NCBI GenBank assembly: GCA_008802785.1
Contig: VUYT01000056.1
Location: forward strand, 1-61,390
Reading direction: 5' to 3'
Source: Symmetrospora coprosmae
Lineage: Eukaryota; Basidiomycota; Cystobasidiomycetes; Symmetrosporaceae
Length of the DNA: 61,390 nt
How positions within the stretch are numbered: the first letter of the stretch is position 1; every line of letters starts with the position of its first letter. This document shows positions 1 to 11,038 of this stretch, piece after piece. The position numbers and the translations under genes are program-made. Below the pieces are notes generated by a model that was not told the origin of the DNA, ran no database searches, and worked only from the letters and a program-made list of their open reading frames with translations.

Positions 1-621
1 GAGTGGTGCGGGGTGTTTGTTTTGTTGTGGGGTGTGGGGGGGGGGGGGGGGTGGGGGGGGGGGGGGGGGGGGGCAGGCAGGCACCCAGGACCAGGGAGCA
101 GGAAGAGGCCCGCGGAGACTGACGATGGAGCGTACGCCGGTCAAGCTCCGCGCCCAAGAAGCTGCTGACGATGGGTCTGAGCTGAGCTTTGCCTCTTGCA
201 GATCCGGCCTGTTGTTGCGTCTCATGCCAGGCCGTTGCGGCGGGGAAAGCAGCGGAGAGGGGAGGTGCTCAGTTGAAGCGCGAATCATGGACGATGTCAG
301 TGCGTGTGCTTGTACGTGGGATTGGTCAGTCACGGCCTGCCCTTGTAGAGGGATGGTCTGGAGTGGGTGAAGCCGCCTCTGCCGCTACAAGACCCTGGAT
401 GTAAGTCAGATCAGGTCAGGCGTTGTCAGTTGCTCAGTTGTCAGCTATGTAGCAATGCACGTCCGTGCATAAGTCATATTTGCAATTCTGCATGGCATCC
501 TTGTCAGCCAGTTGGAGCTGTTCCTGTCCTGTCCTGTGCCCCATCTCCGTCCGTCTTTGCATCACCGGAGCCAGGTCCTCCTTCGCCCACCACCAGCAGG
601 ACACACAACAAGCAGCACAGC
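1..621. other. Gene-free leader with long G homopolymer
   Basis: No coding region was recognised before ATP7. Positions 36-73 are a run of G interrupted by a single T at 52. It could be a real G-quadruplex-forming tract or an assembly artefact near a contig end. The remainder is presumably the promoter and 5' leader of ATP7. Confidence 0.6.
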
Positions 622-1778
622 ATGGCATCTAAAGCAGCAGGCGCAGTGTGAGTAGCAGAAGGGTGCATCGCATCGCACGGATGCGCCTCCCAGCGCCGGG
701 CTCCACCATGCTTCTGCCGCTGCCCGTACTCTGCGGGTTTCCGTATGCGATTGGCTCACGCTCTGGTCTGCGATTGTCGAACAGCGCCCTCGACTGGACG
801 CGAGTCTACTCCAACCTCGGACTCGGCAAGGGTGTGTGCTTATGTCGCATCACGCTATGCTGCGCTGTGCTGCGCCGGGCCGGACTCCACAGGCTGACCT
901 ACCCGCCTGCCCGGCGTAAACGCTGCACAGAGACCATCAACGCCCTCCAGGCGTTCCGGAAGCGCAACTCGGACGCCAAAGCCGCACTGCACCAGATCAA
1001 GGAGCAGCGGACCGAGGTGCGTCTGCGCTCTAATCAGCTTCACGGAGCATAATGCGGCCCGCTGAGCTGACTCGCTGCGCTTGCGCCCTCCGGCCTCGCC
1101 CGACCTCGTATCTATCCATGCAGGTCGACTTTGCCCAGTACAAGAAGCTCATCAAGAACCAGCAGGTCGTGTCGGACCTCGAAAAGACGTGGACGAGCTT
1201 CAAGCCCGTCGACTACGACGTGGCCGCCCAGGTCAAGGCCATTGACAGCTTCCAGGAGAAGGCCGTCAGTCTCGCCTCTCTCTCCACGCAGTAGCACGCT
1301 GGCCTCGCCCTAGGCTGATGATGAACCGTGTGGCTGCCGCACGACAGGTCGAGAGCGCAAAGAAGGCGTCGCAGAAGATCGACCAGGAGCTCAGCGCCCT
1401 CCAGGCCACCCTGAAGGATATTGAGGACGCCCGGCCGTTCGACCAGCTTACGGTGGGTCCTCTCCTCGTGTGCTGTTTCCAAGCACAGCGTCTCGGACGG
1501 CTCCGAGAATAACAGGATGAACTGCTGACAACGAAGTCTCGGTTGCTTGCCATGGCGCTCGCACAGACCGAGGACGTTGCAAAGGCGCGCCCACAGCTCA
1601 CAAAGACGATCGAGGAGATGGTCAAGCACGGCAAGTGGACCACGCCGGGCTACACCGAGGTGCGTCGCTCTCTCTTCTCCTCTCTGCGACGCTGTGCTGG
1701 CTTGCAACGAAATCAGGGCTGACGGGGGAAATTGCATACGTCTGCCGCCAGAAATTCGGCAACCTCCAAGCCATGTAA
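622..1778 (+). CDS. ATP7: Mitochondrial ATP synthase subunit d (peripheral stalk)
   Basis: Seven exons: 622-647, 785-831, 931-1016, 1124-1264, 1348-1452, 1516-1659 and 1752-1778. Phase closes at every junction and gives 191 aa. Subunit d belongs to the peripheral stalk of F1Fo ATP synthase, on the matrix side of the inner membrane, where it holds the F1 head against rotation. The protein starts MASKAAGAVALDWTRVYSNL. It has the typical helical segments (VDFAQYKKLIKN, ASQKIDQELSAL) and ends KFGNLQAM, like family members. The first exon (26 nt) and last exon (27 nt) are very short. The ATG at 622 is the only one that fits the first splice site. No presequence is evident, as is usual for subunit d. 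The length is slightly above that of the yeast protein. Confidence 0.9.
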
Positions 1779-2596
1779 TCGCCCCAAGGCCACTTGCACG
1801 CGCGTATGGAGGTGCAGCCGGAGTCGCATCCTGTCGCCTCTGTTTGGAAAGGAGAGCCGAGGTGTGGAGGACTATGCGGTCTACCAAGTGCTTGTACAGA
1901 ATTAGAGATCCCTGGCCTGCGCGCGCAATGACTTCAAGGGCCATTCAGCCATCCAGCTTTCTCTCTCTCTCTGCCTCGGCTTGCATAGGTGCCGCTTCGG
2001 CCGGTGAGCACGGCTACGTACGCCCGGGCCCGCGATGCAGATCCCTCTGACGTCTTCGCTGCGCTTTCCTCGTCTTTTTCGCTGCGGTACGGTACGGTAT
2101 GGATGCCGCTCTACCTTCACCTTTGCCGTCCTGTTCGGGCGAATCTGCCCGTGTCGCAGTCGAAGCTTATCTGCGAAGCTGTGAGGAACAAGCAGCGGAC
2201 GACGGGGGATTTGGGGGGGGAAGCTGAACGTACTGCTGCGGCACTGTGTGTGCACAAACACATACTGCGAATGCCCCATCTAATGAGGTCGTGCGGGGCT
2301 TCTGCCTGATCTTCATCGAGCTGAGGGGATGAGAAAGCCGAAGGTGCACGTGTGCGCGGGACCTCTTGGCTGCTGCGGCGAGTGGATGAATGGCGTTCTT
2401 GACAAAGTGAAGCTTGATGTACTGTGGAGGCGGGCCGTCTTCTCCCTCGGTCTCTCTCTGCTTTCCTTCAACCCCTCTTGAGCAATCCGTCTGACCGTCC
2501 CTCGCCCTCGACAGCGTGTGCGACCTTCTCCCATCCCGGATCAGGCTCGCTCGGCCTCGGTGGCAATAGCAAGAGCGAGAGGGAGAAAAGGACACG
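1779..2596. other. Intergenic region, ATP7 3' side and next promoter
   Basis: No gene recognised. The stretch includes a CT-rich tract around 1960-1975 and another pyrimidine-rich segment at about 2440-2475, which fits the promoter and leader of the downstream membrane-protein gene. Confidence 0.4.
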
Positions 2597-4822
2597 ATGG
2601 ACCCTCGGATAGCGTCTGGCGGGTCTGGCGCAGCTTCGACATCTACAGGAGGAGCAGGAGGGAACGCGCGATCCTCTGCCGCCAACCTCCTCTTCGCCAT
2701 CCCGCTCCTCCTGCTCGCTTTTCCCTTGCTCGGCTTATCGCGGCGGCTCTTCCGTGTAAAGACAGCGGCAGGCCTCGGGCTCTGCGGCGCGCTGGCAGCA
2801 TGGGCAATCACGGTCGCAGTGATAGGGACGCGCTATCTGCACGATCTCGCGATATGGGGCATCACCGCCGCCGGCTTCCTGCTGGGTGCCGGCCTCGGAG
2901 CGACCGTCGCCTGGCCCGTCGGCCTCGCCGCCTTGTCCGTGGTTTCCGGGTTCGCACTCGGGCTGTCCATCCTCCTCATGGGCGAGGACGGCCTGATCGA
3001 TAGCGTCGGCGGGCGATGGGGCTTCATCGGCGCCCTCGGGGCTGTGGGCCTCGCTGTCCTGGCGTTCTTGCCTGCGAGGTGGAGACATCGCGTCGAGGTG
3101 CGCCAACCGTCGGCTTGGCTATTTCGGGTCTTCAGCTGAATCTGCCCTGCGATTTCTCCATGCGCGTCGCTCCTACAGCTCGTACAAGCCTCCTTCGTCG
3201 GAGCATGGCTGTTCAGCGTCGCGATTGACCTCTTCATCCACGGATCCCAAGGCGTCTCCCTGGGCCTGAGATGCATCCTCGATGGCAACTCCAACCACCG
3301 CCGGTTCCTCGCGTACACTCCCAAGCTGTCCACGCGGCTGCTCATGGCTCTCTCATGGATCATGACGTGCGTCCGGGCTCGGCATGAGGTCGCTGAATTG
3401 ACTGCCTCACGGCTCAAAGATAGCAGCGGCTGATCCGTCCGCTCGCTTGGCCTACTTGTATACAGACCCATCGCCGCGTACGCACAGAACCGCGTGTTCC
3501 CGACATCTCAGCCATCGCCCGCATCGCAAACTGCGTCCTTCGTCGAAGAGGAGGAAGAAGTAGCTGGCTCCTTGGACAATCCCGGCGCGCGCCTAGAGAA
3601 GGGGCACGATGATGCCATGTCCCTGACGAGCGAGAAGTACAATGACCCTGCGCAGTCAGAGTCAGGCACAGGTCCGCACGATGCACGGCAGCAGACGGTC
3701 TCGCAGCTCCCGATGGTCCCCGTGCAGCCCGACCACCTTCAGCAGCAGCAGCAACAGCAGCAGTACCAGGGCCACTCGCGCGCGCGCAGCCACGACGCTT
3801 TGAATGGTTCGCTGCACAACGCTCCGCGTCGGCACTCGCGCACGCGCTCCGGCAGCTCCATCCCCCGCGACGCGAGAAGGCACTCTGGATCCTCCTCGTC
3901 GCCGTACCACGCGCACGGGCAGCACAGTCCGTCGTACCGCGCCTCCTCGGCGCTGGCGCTCCCGTCAATGTCGCAATTGTTCCTCACTGTCACCCCAGGA
4001 CCGGGAGAGTCGACGCTGTCCCTCCCGCCGAACGCGCGCGACAACAGCCGGCGGAACAGCAGGATCGGGTACTCGAGCCCCGCGGCGAGCCTGGATGCGC
4101 ACTCGGAGGCCGGGGAGCCGCCGCGGCGCAGTCGCGAGTCCAGCCTCCCGGGTCCGTCCGTGGGAACAGTGGGGATGGCAGAGGCAGGGCAGGATCGCGC
4201 TGACACGCCGCAGCCGTCGTCGTCAGAGTACCCCTCGTCCTCCTCGTCCGACCACTCCAGGAGCAGCTCGCAATACTCCAGCGCAAGCGCTTCGCAGCGC
4301 GCCGGCCCGGTCACGCCGTTCGAGGTCGGCTCGAGCTCAGAGGGCGAGGAGGGGAACGCGGATGGGCACACCAGCGAACCGCAGACCTCTCCATTCGTCG
4401 TCGCAAACACCGAGCAGACAGCGCCGACCATGTTGGTAGTGCCGACAGGGGAGAAGGAGCAGCACCGCAATGGCACGCCCGCTCTCGCTCCCCGCGTCAT
4501 CTACACTTCTGCCTCGAGCTCCGAAGCACTCTCGAGCGCACGGGAACAGCTGCACCTTGTCTCAGCTGCATTTGTGCAGGGCCGCATCGTCGGCACCGTC
4601 GCAGCACCGAACGGGACAGCGAGCGTGAGCGTCCGGTACAGTGTCGACGGCTGGACGACACACGCGGACGTCAACGCAGACGCACCCACCGGCGCCGATG
4701 GACGCTGGGCATTCAGCCTTCCGGGCGAAAAGCCGCTGGCACTCTGCCTGTGCGCGAGAGTGCCAGACGGCCAGGAGATCTGGGACAGTAACGGCGGAAG
4801 CAACTACAGCTTGTCGCCTTAG
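2597..4822 (+). CDS. DUF4203 (TM7S3/TM198-like) membrane protein with C-terminal CBM21-like domain
   Basis: Three exons (2597-3097, 3179-3366, 3466-4822) close in frame to give 681 aa. The first ~235 residues hold six or seven hydrophobic spans, including AIPLLLLAFPLLGL, TAAGFLLGAGLGATV and GALGAVGLAVLAFL. They also hold the motif GVSLGLRCILDGN, which is shared with the DUF4203 protein at the other end of this window. About 350 residues of Ser/Gln-rich, probably cytosolic, disordered sequence follow. The last ~90 residues look like a type-21 carbohydrate-binding module: VSVRYSVDGWTT, a central WAFSLPG, and a closing WDSNGGSNY that matches the family's WDNNxGxNY signature. CBM21 modules occur in glycogen-targeting subunits of protein phosphatase 1 and in some amylases, so glycogen or glucan tethering is possible. 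The function of DUF4203 proteins is not established. The membrane domain is clear, and the CBM21 assignment rests on the motif pattern. Confidence 0.75.
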
Positions 4823-5087
4823 AGGAAAACGGACCGGCGCGATTGGCAGACTGCGCACATATATACACGGACACTGCGCCTCCGAGCTGGCCGCGCCAAG
4901 CCATAGACGTCTTACAATCTTTCGTTTGTCAGATCTAGTCGTTCATCTGTCATGTAGCGGGACGGGCAGTATACACGCGCTTGTGCAGACGCAAGAGGTC
5001 GGGGCAGAAGACTCTGACGTAAGGCTCAGATCCTTCTTTTCACTTCTTGGGGGATTGCAGACTGTAGTTCTCTAGACTGGACTAGAG

Positions 5088-8000
5088 CTACAGCTCGGGC
5101 TTAGCAGCCTGCGACGAGCCAGGCGTGTCGGCAGCCTCAGCCGCTTCGTAGCATACGGCCGGTGTTTGCACTTTGAAGAGGTACGTGCATTTCTCACTGA
5201 CAGGATCATAAGGATTCTGCGTCAGCTGATTCTGCGTAAGGGTAAGGGTAGGGCAAGCAGGCCCACTCACGGCTCTGCAACGGAGAGGATGGCGTTAGAG
5301 GTCCCGCAGACGAGCTCGACGTATGCCGAGCGGTCAGGGCCGTTCCAGCAGCGCTGACCCTTGTCGTAGATCTGGCCACTGTAAAAGTCCAGGCTGCCCT
5401 TCTCGGCGTTCGGGTGCCACGAAGCGAATTTGCTGCAATTGAGCAGATTCTCCGTCAGCGATGTACCCGTCACTGCCGCCCGCATCGGCGACAAGGTGTA
5501 CTCACCCGAGCGTAGTCGTCAAGTGCCCCCTGGTGCTCTTCTGGATGACCTTGTCAAACCAGCAAAGCGAGTACGTATACTCGCCCGCCTCCTTGTCGAC
5601 GCACTGTCCTTCGAGCTTCTTCCACTCCCACTCGACGCCCCAGTCCTTTTCGAGCGCGGATCGCTCGCGGAGGATGGCGCTCTCCTTGTCCGCTACGGCG
5701 GATGAGGCCTCCTGGTGATTCGCGCGAGCTTTGGCGATATCCGGCCTGTCGGCCTGCTCGACCGCCCGGCGTGAGATGACACCGTAATTGGCGAGGAGGT
5801 CGAGCAGCTGCACGCGCAAGCTATCGTACTTCGGGCGCAGCGAGTCCGGGAGGTACTCCTCAATCCGGAAGAGCAGGTTTGCCGTCTCCTGGCCAGGTCC
5901 GGCATCGAGCTCAGCCATGAGGCCGAGGATGTCCTCGCCTTCAAAGGTGCGCAGGTAGTCATCACCCAGGTCGTCAAAGTCGACCTCGACGGGCTGCACC
6001 TCGGCCTTGGACTCGCCAGCCGCGGTCGCTGCTTGATCATTGTCTCTGTCCGGGCCGCCTTCGGCGATAGGATACCCGTTCTTCCTCGACCAGTCGTCAA
6101 AAGCCCGCACGGCGCCGAGGACAGCCATGTCCTGGTAGTTTGGGTTGAACGACTTTTTTAGATCTGCCATCAAAGCCTGCAGCGATCCGACCTGCTCTTG
6201 GAGGTACTCGCGGTGCTTACGCAGCGAGGCAAGTGAGGACTGGTACTCCTCTACGCGCTTGAAAAGCTTGCTCTTGCGCTTGCGCTCAATCTCGCCAGCC
6301 TCGCTGCGCTCGACCTTGTCCAGGATGACTTTCAAGCCGCTTTCCTTCTCGCGGAGTCCAACAAGCTCTGCCTCGATCTTGGCGATGCTTTTCTCGATCT
6401 TGCGCTTCTCCTTCAGACCAGCTGCCGACCAGTCCTTCCTGATCTTGCCCCCAACACGCTGGATCCGGGCCTCCTCATCGATCTTCGCGCGGTACTCCTT
6501 GTTGACTGCCGCGCAGCGATTCGGGCACTGCACCTTGCCGTCTGTCTCGTCCGAGCCATCACAGCACTCTGGGTCACAGATGCCGTCATTGATGCGGGAG
6601 ACGAGCACACACGCTGAGATGTGGCCCTTGTTCTGGCAGCGCGCCATTCCCGCTCGAGGGCAGGTTGGGTCCTCCAGCTGGGCCAGGCCGTGCGTCACGC
6701 CAGCGATAGCGTTCTGGACACGGCACGCCTTGGCCTCGTCAAAATCCAGATGCAGCTGCCAGTCTCGGGTAATTGGTAGCCCAGCGCTCCTGACAACCAG
6801 TCGAGACGCAGCCTGTCCGTTCTTCTTCGAGCCAGCATTAGAGGCCACTCCGTCCGTCCACTCGAAGTCTAGTCCGTGTGTGTGTCCTGCAACCTTGATG
6901 CAGGTGGGCTTGCTGCCCAGACCGAGCACTACGATCTCCTCCACGCTGACCGGGGCAATCTTCCGTGTGAAGGCGTTGTCTGCATTGTAGGTCTCGGCGA
7001 TGGCTCGGAAGTCGTCGTTGCCGCCGCGGTAAGCCTTGACAGCGTCGGTCGAGCTGAGGATGAGGCTCTTCTTGGCGGTACCAGACAGGTCAAACTTGCG
7101 CCAGACCATCTCGCCCTGCTGAAAGTCGTATGAGTCTCCATCGTCCAGGTAGATGTCGCCATGCGCCTTTGCGCCGCTCTTGTCCAGAGCGACGACAAGC
7201 GTGATCGGGTCGCGCCACATGAGCGGCGCAGACCGTCGGATGATGTCCCGTCGCGTGAGGATAGAGCCACCGTGATGAAAGAGGGGCAGCTGCGACAGCT
7301 CGCCTGGCACCGTTACGCGTGATCGACTAGCTGATGAGGATGCGCGGGTCCAGACAGTGTGGTCGAAGTAGTTGTAGTATGGCTGCGAGCAATGCAGACG
7401 CAAAAGTAAGCTCAAATCGCTACTGGCACAAATGGCACTATGGAGCCAGATTCACCTCATCGTCAGCCAGGTAGACCGAAGCGGTCGTGGCTCCCTCCTC
7501 GACGACAGGTTTGACGAGCAGTCCCGAGTCGCCGACGAAGAACTGATCATCGACAGCAAAGCCCGCGGCATCGTTCGGGAAGGCAACGTAGTGTGGTCTG
7601 ACAATAGGCGTCCCGGACAAGCTTGCGTGGAAGAAGGCCGTGTACCAAGCGGGGAGGAGCGAGTAGCGGAGACGAATGGCGTCGCGCATGTACGATCGAA
7701 TTGGGTCGTCAAAGAGGTACGGCTCGCGTCGCTTGGTATCGATGTGCGCATGGGCGCGGAAGAAGGGGTGGAAAGCTCCATTCTGGTACCATCGCACCAT
7801 CATCTCATTGCTGGGATTGCCGAAAAAGCCGCCAACGTCGGCTGAATGGCAAGACACGGTCGATGCAGAGATATCAGCCGTTCTGTTGATAGGTAGCACA
7901 CCTTGGTGCTGATCGCTCCTCACCTCCGTTGAACGACATGCCAGCTATCGAGTTGCTCAGGACCATGGGCACCGCTACAGCCAGATGCTCCCAGGTGCCG

Positions 8001-10136
8001 AGGTTGTCGCCCGTCCAGATGGCACCGTATCGCTGCGATCCAGCAAAGAACGAGCGCGAAAGCACGAAAGGTCGCCTGGGCTTTTCCTCGCGCTCAATCA
8101 GAGCTTGAGCGGTAAGGTTGTGCTGTTGAGTAGATGGGCGCTGGTCAGCCTCCTCCTTCCGCTCTGTTGGGCTGAGCATAATTAGCTCACGTAGATCATG
8201 CCGTTGATATTGTGCACATCTCGGTGCTCCCAGCCTCCGTGGTGCACAACGTCCTTGGGCGCTGTGATCTCCGGGCCATTGAAGACCGAAGGCTCGTTCA
8301 TGTCGTTCCAGACGAAGAGGTTCCTCCTGGAACCGACAAACTTGTCGAACTTGAAGAGGCTGATCCACCAGTCGAACGACTTGGGGTTGAAGTAATCGGT
8401 CCACGAGGACGAGCCCGTCCAGCACCACCCTTCGAACTCGGAGCCGTCCGCCCGCTTGTACAGGATGTCCAGATCTTGCGCCTCCTTGTACACGTATAGC
8501 GATGGAACGCGCTTGATGTGCGGGTCGACAATTGCAACCAGCTGTCGACCGACGTCTGCAAGCTTGTCTTGCATCTTTTCCGGCTTTGGGAAGTTGGCTC
8601 GGTCCCAGACGAAGTACTTGTGCTGTTAAGATGTGACCGCGATAAGCATCAGGCGGCCCTTGACACTGCCTACCGATTCAGTCACAAGGGAGCGCACCTC
8701 TTCGGCATACTCAATGTCAAGCCAGATGACATCCATTGGGATATCATACTCGTCGAACTTCTCGCTGACAGTCTGCACATCCTCCTGGTTGAGGTAATTC
8801 CATCGGCACTGGTGGTGTCCGATGGCAAACATCTGCGGCAAGGCCGTCATGCCCGTCAACTTGCCGTACGTCTCGAAGATGTCCGAGTTGCTAGGTCCGA
8901 GGAAGATGACGAGGTCGAGCACGCCAGACTCGGCCATCCAATGCGTTTGCGTCGACTTGGACGACTTGGTGATGTCGATCCAGTTCTCGGATGCGGTGAG
9001 CGAGAAGAGCGCGACGGTGCTTCCGGGACGGTGGGCGTGCATGAAGGGGATCGCGCCGTAGAGTGCCATCTCCGAATTGGCTTCGTACTCGAAGACATCC
9101 AGGTTCCATAGGCGATATGGATCCGTGAAGGCGTTGTCGCCGCCCCTGCGGATGGGGCAGCAGGGACACATGAGCGAGTGTGCCAAGCTGACCATCCATA
9201 GAGTAGCAATGCGGCTCACCGGGTAGTCCGGAGGGACAGCGGGCTTGCATGCTCAGGGATTCCGAAGACGTGCTCGTAGTTCGGGAACGTCACGTCAAAA
9301 GAGTATGCTTCCGGGCCTGCAGGTCGGGATGAGCGATGTGTAGTCAGCTGACAGAGTTGACCGTACTCCGATCCCATCGATGGCGACTTACCCTTTGGCT
9401 TGGAGTCCTTGTGCCCGTTGAAAGTCTCCTCCCATGCGCCGTCATCGTTCATGAATGGCTGGAATGTGGCCCGAGCCTTCTGGAGAGCCTTGTCGACAGC
9501 GCCTTCGGGCTGTTCCTGCGAGTCCACGGCTCCTCCGCCAATCTCCTTAACGCGGAAGTGCTCCATGTGGAACAGGTTCTGCTCGTTGAAGCTGACATGG
9601 ACCTCGCCGTCACGGAGGAACTCGACCTTGAACGGGCTGAAAGTGATGCGCGCCTGCTGCTCGTGCTTGGCATGGTTTCCGCCCGAGCTGGTATAGCTCC
9701 ACGAAAGTGTCGCATCCGTTCCCGCTGCACCCTGCGCAAATGCGACTCCCTCTGCGGCCGTTGCGTACCCAGGCTCGCTCTGCAAGGCCCAGCGCGCCGT
9801 CTCATTGTACCGCTGCCGGAGCCCGTTCAGCTCGTCGATCTTGAGCCTGGGCAGCCCGGCATTCGGCGCGGCCGTAACGCCGAGCGTAAGGCCGAAGCGC
9901 GCCTCTGGCCAGATCTGCGATGCGAGCTCGGCCGTGAAGAGGCCTGAGGTAGGGTCGAAGACGGCTGATGCGGGGTCGACGGAATACGGGGACGATGAGG
10001 AGGAGGAAGGAAGGTCGCGTAGGCGTCTGCAGAAGCCGCTCTGTGCACAAGTCTTAAAGTCGCCGCGCTTGAGTCCCCTGACATAGCTAGGATGCAGTGC
10101 TAGAAGTGCGACGATGAGGGTGAGCAGTGACGGCAT
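5088..10136 (-). CDS. Glucosidase II alpha-beta fusion (GH31 catalytic subunit joined to PRKCSH/MRH subunit)
   Basis: Nine exons on the minus strand: 10136-9392, 9316-9220, 9145-8698, 8622-8191, 8122-7924, 7841-7456, 7382-5506, 5432-5271 and 5196-5088. Phase closes throughout and gives 1484 aa. Glucosidase II removes the inner glucoses from N-glycans in the ER. Residues 1-983 are the alpha subunit: a signal peptide starting MPSLLTLIVALLAL, the KRGDFKTCAQSGFCRR N-terminus, the GH31 nucleophile Asp in WNDMNEPSVF, the acid/base Asp in WTGDN, and an end at DWQLHLDF. The same frame, inside one 1.9-kb exon, continues into the beta subunit. That part has an LDLa module RINDGICDPECCDGSDE, a long coiled coil, an acidic segment and the MRH domain. 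The MRH mannose-binding Gln, Arg, Glu and Tyr are present (VIQK, CWNGPDRS, AEPEKCTY). The usual first LDLa module is degenerate, and the C-terminus is KPEL rather than HDEL. An alternative start lies at 10205. Confidence 0.88.
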
Positions 10137-11038
10137 GGCCCTGAGCAGCCATCCTCCTCGCGACGAGGTTGACCTCTGCCGTGCCGGCCGTGCAGAGTGC
10201 GTCATCCGGACTGTCCTCCCGTCTTCTGTGTTGTGATGTGCACGTCGTCTAGGTAGGGGAGAAGCAAAGAGGGAATCTGGAAGGGATGCTCTTCGTCGTG
10301 GCCGCGTCTCCGCCGCGCCCAGGCCAGGCTTCAAAGGGAGGACGCGACCTCGGAGCCGCCTCAAGCAGCTCTTCCTTCGTCCAACAACGCCCAAAGAGTA
10401 GCGCAGGAGCAATGACCACATACAAGCAAATACAGAAGTGGTACCAAGCTATTGGCCCCCATCTCCAGCTCCTCGCTGTTCCTGGCTGCCCTTGCGACTG
10501 CAGGACAGGTCGGCTGTTGCGCATAGGGGCAGGTGCACTGACTGTCGCCGTCGACGCTACTCTGACGACTTCACTGATCTGCGCAGAGCTGCGATATTCG
10601 TCTCTGCTGCACATGCTACCTCTGTCTGCTCCTCTTACCCGCCTCGACCTCGACGTCCAATAGCTGACCTCCGCCAGACGCGGCGAGCGCGGTGTCGAGC
10701 ACCGCCCACAGAGGTCACAGCCATGTCCGTACAGATGTCGCAAGCGCAGAGCGTCCCGGTCCCTCCGTCCAACGGGGACCCTCTCTCCTCTCTGTTCCAC
10801 AACCTACTGCCAGCCTCGAGTCATTTCTTTTTTTCCTGATCTCTCCATAAATCGCAACATGGCTAGGTGCCTTCAATGGTGCGTTGGTGCGCGTCACAAA
10901 GCTAGCAGCACGACTGCAGGCTGACCTGTAGATTCGGCAGCAATCGTTCGAACGTCGATATGAAGACGCACCCAGCAGAGTGTCCCTATGACAAGTAAGC
11001 AGGCTTGCAGGCCTCCTAATTGAATCCGCCTGCAACAG
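10137..11038. other. Intergenic region with a possible finger-like relic
   Basis: No convincing gene. On the plus strand, ATG 10859 begins MARCLQ. After a possible intron, a segment at about 10933-11014 reads FGSNRSNVDMKTHPAECPYD, which resembles a C2HC or BED-like finger. Phase does not close into the next unit and one junction would create a stop, so this may be an unresolved first exon or a degenerate copy. Confidence 0.35.

Noticed and set aside
1213-1944. Long open frame of 243 codons on the minus strand
   Set aside because: It is antisense to the ATP7 exons, has no recognisable family features, and is explained by GC-rich codon structure.
5088-6740. A separate PRKCSH (glucosidase II beta) gene downstream of alpha
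   Set aside because: No stop, promoter-sized gap, start codon or signal peptide separates it from alpha; both lie in one open frame within one exon.
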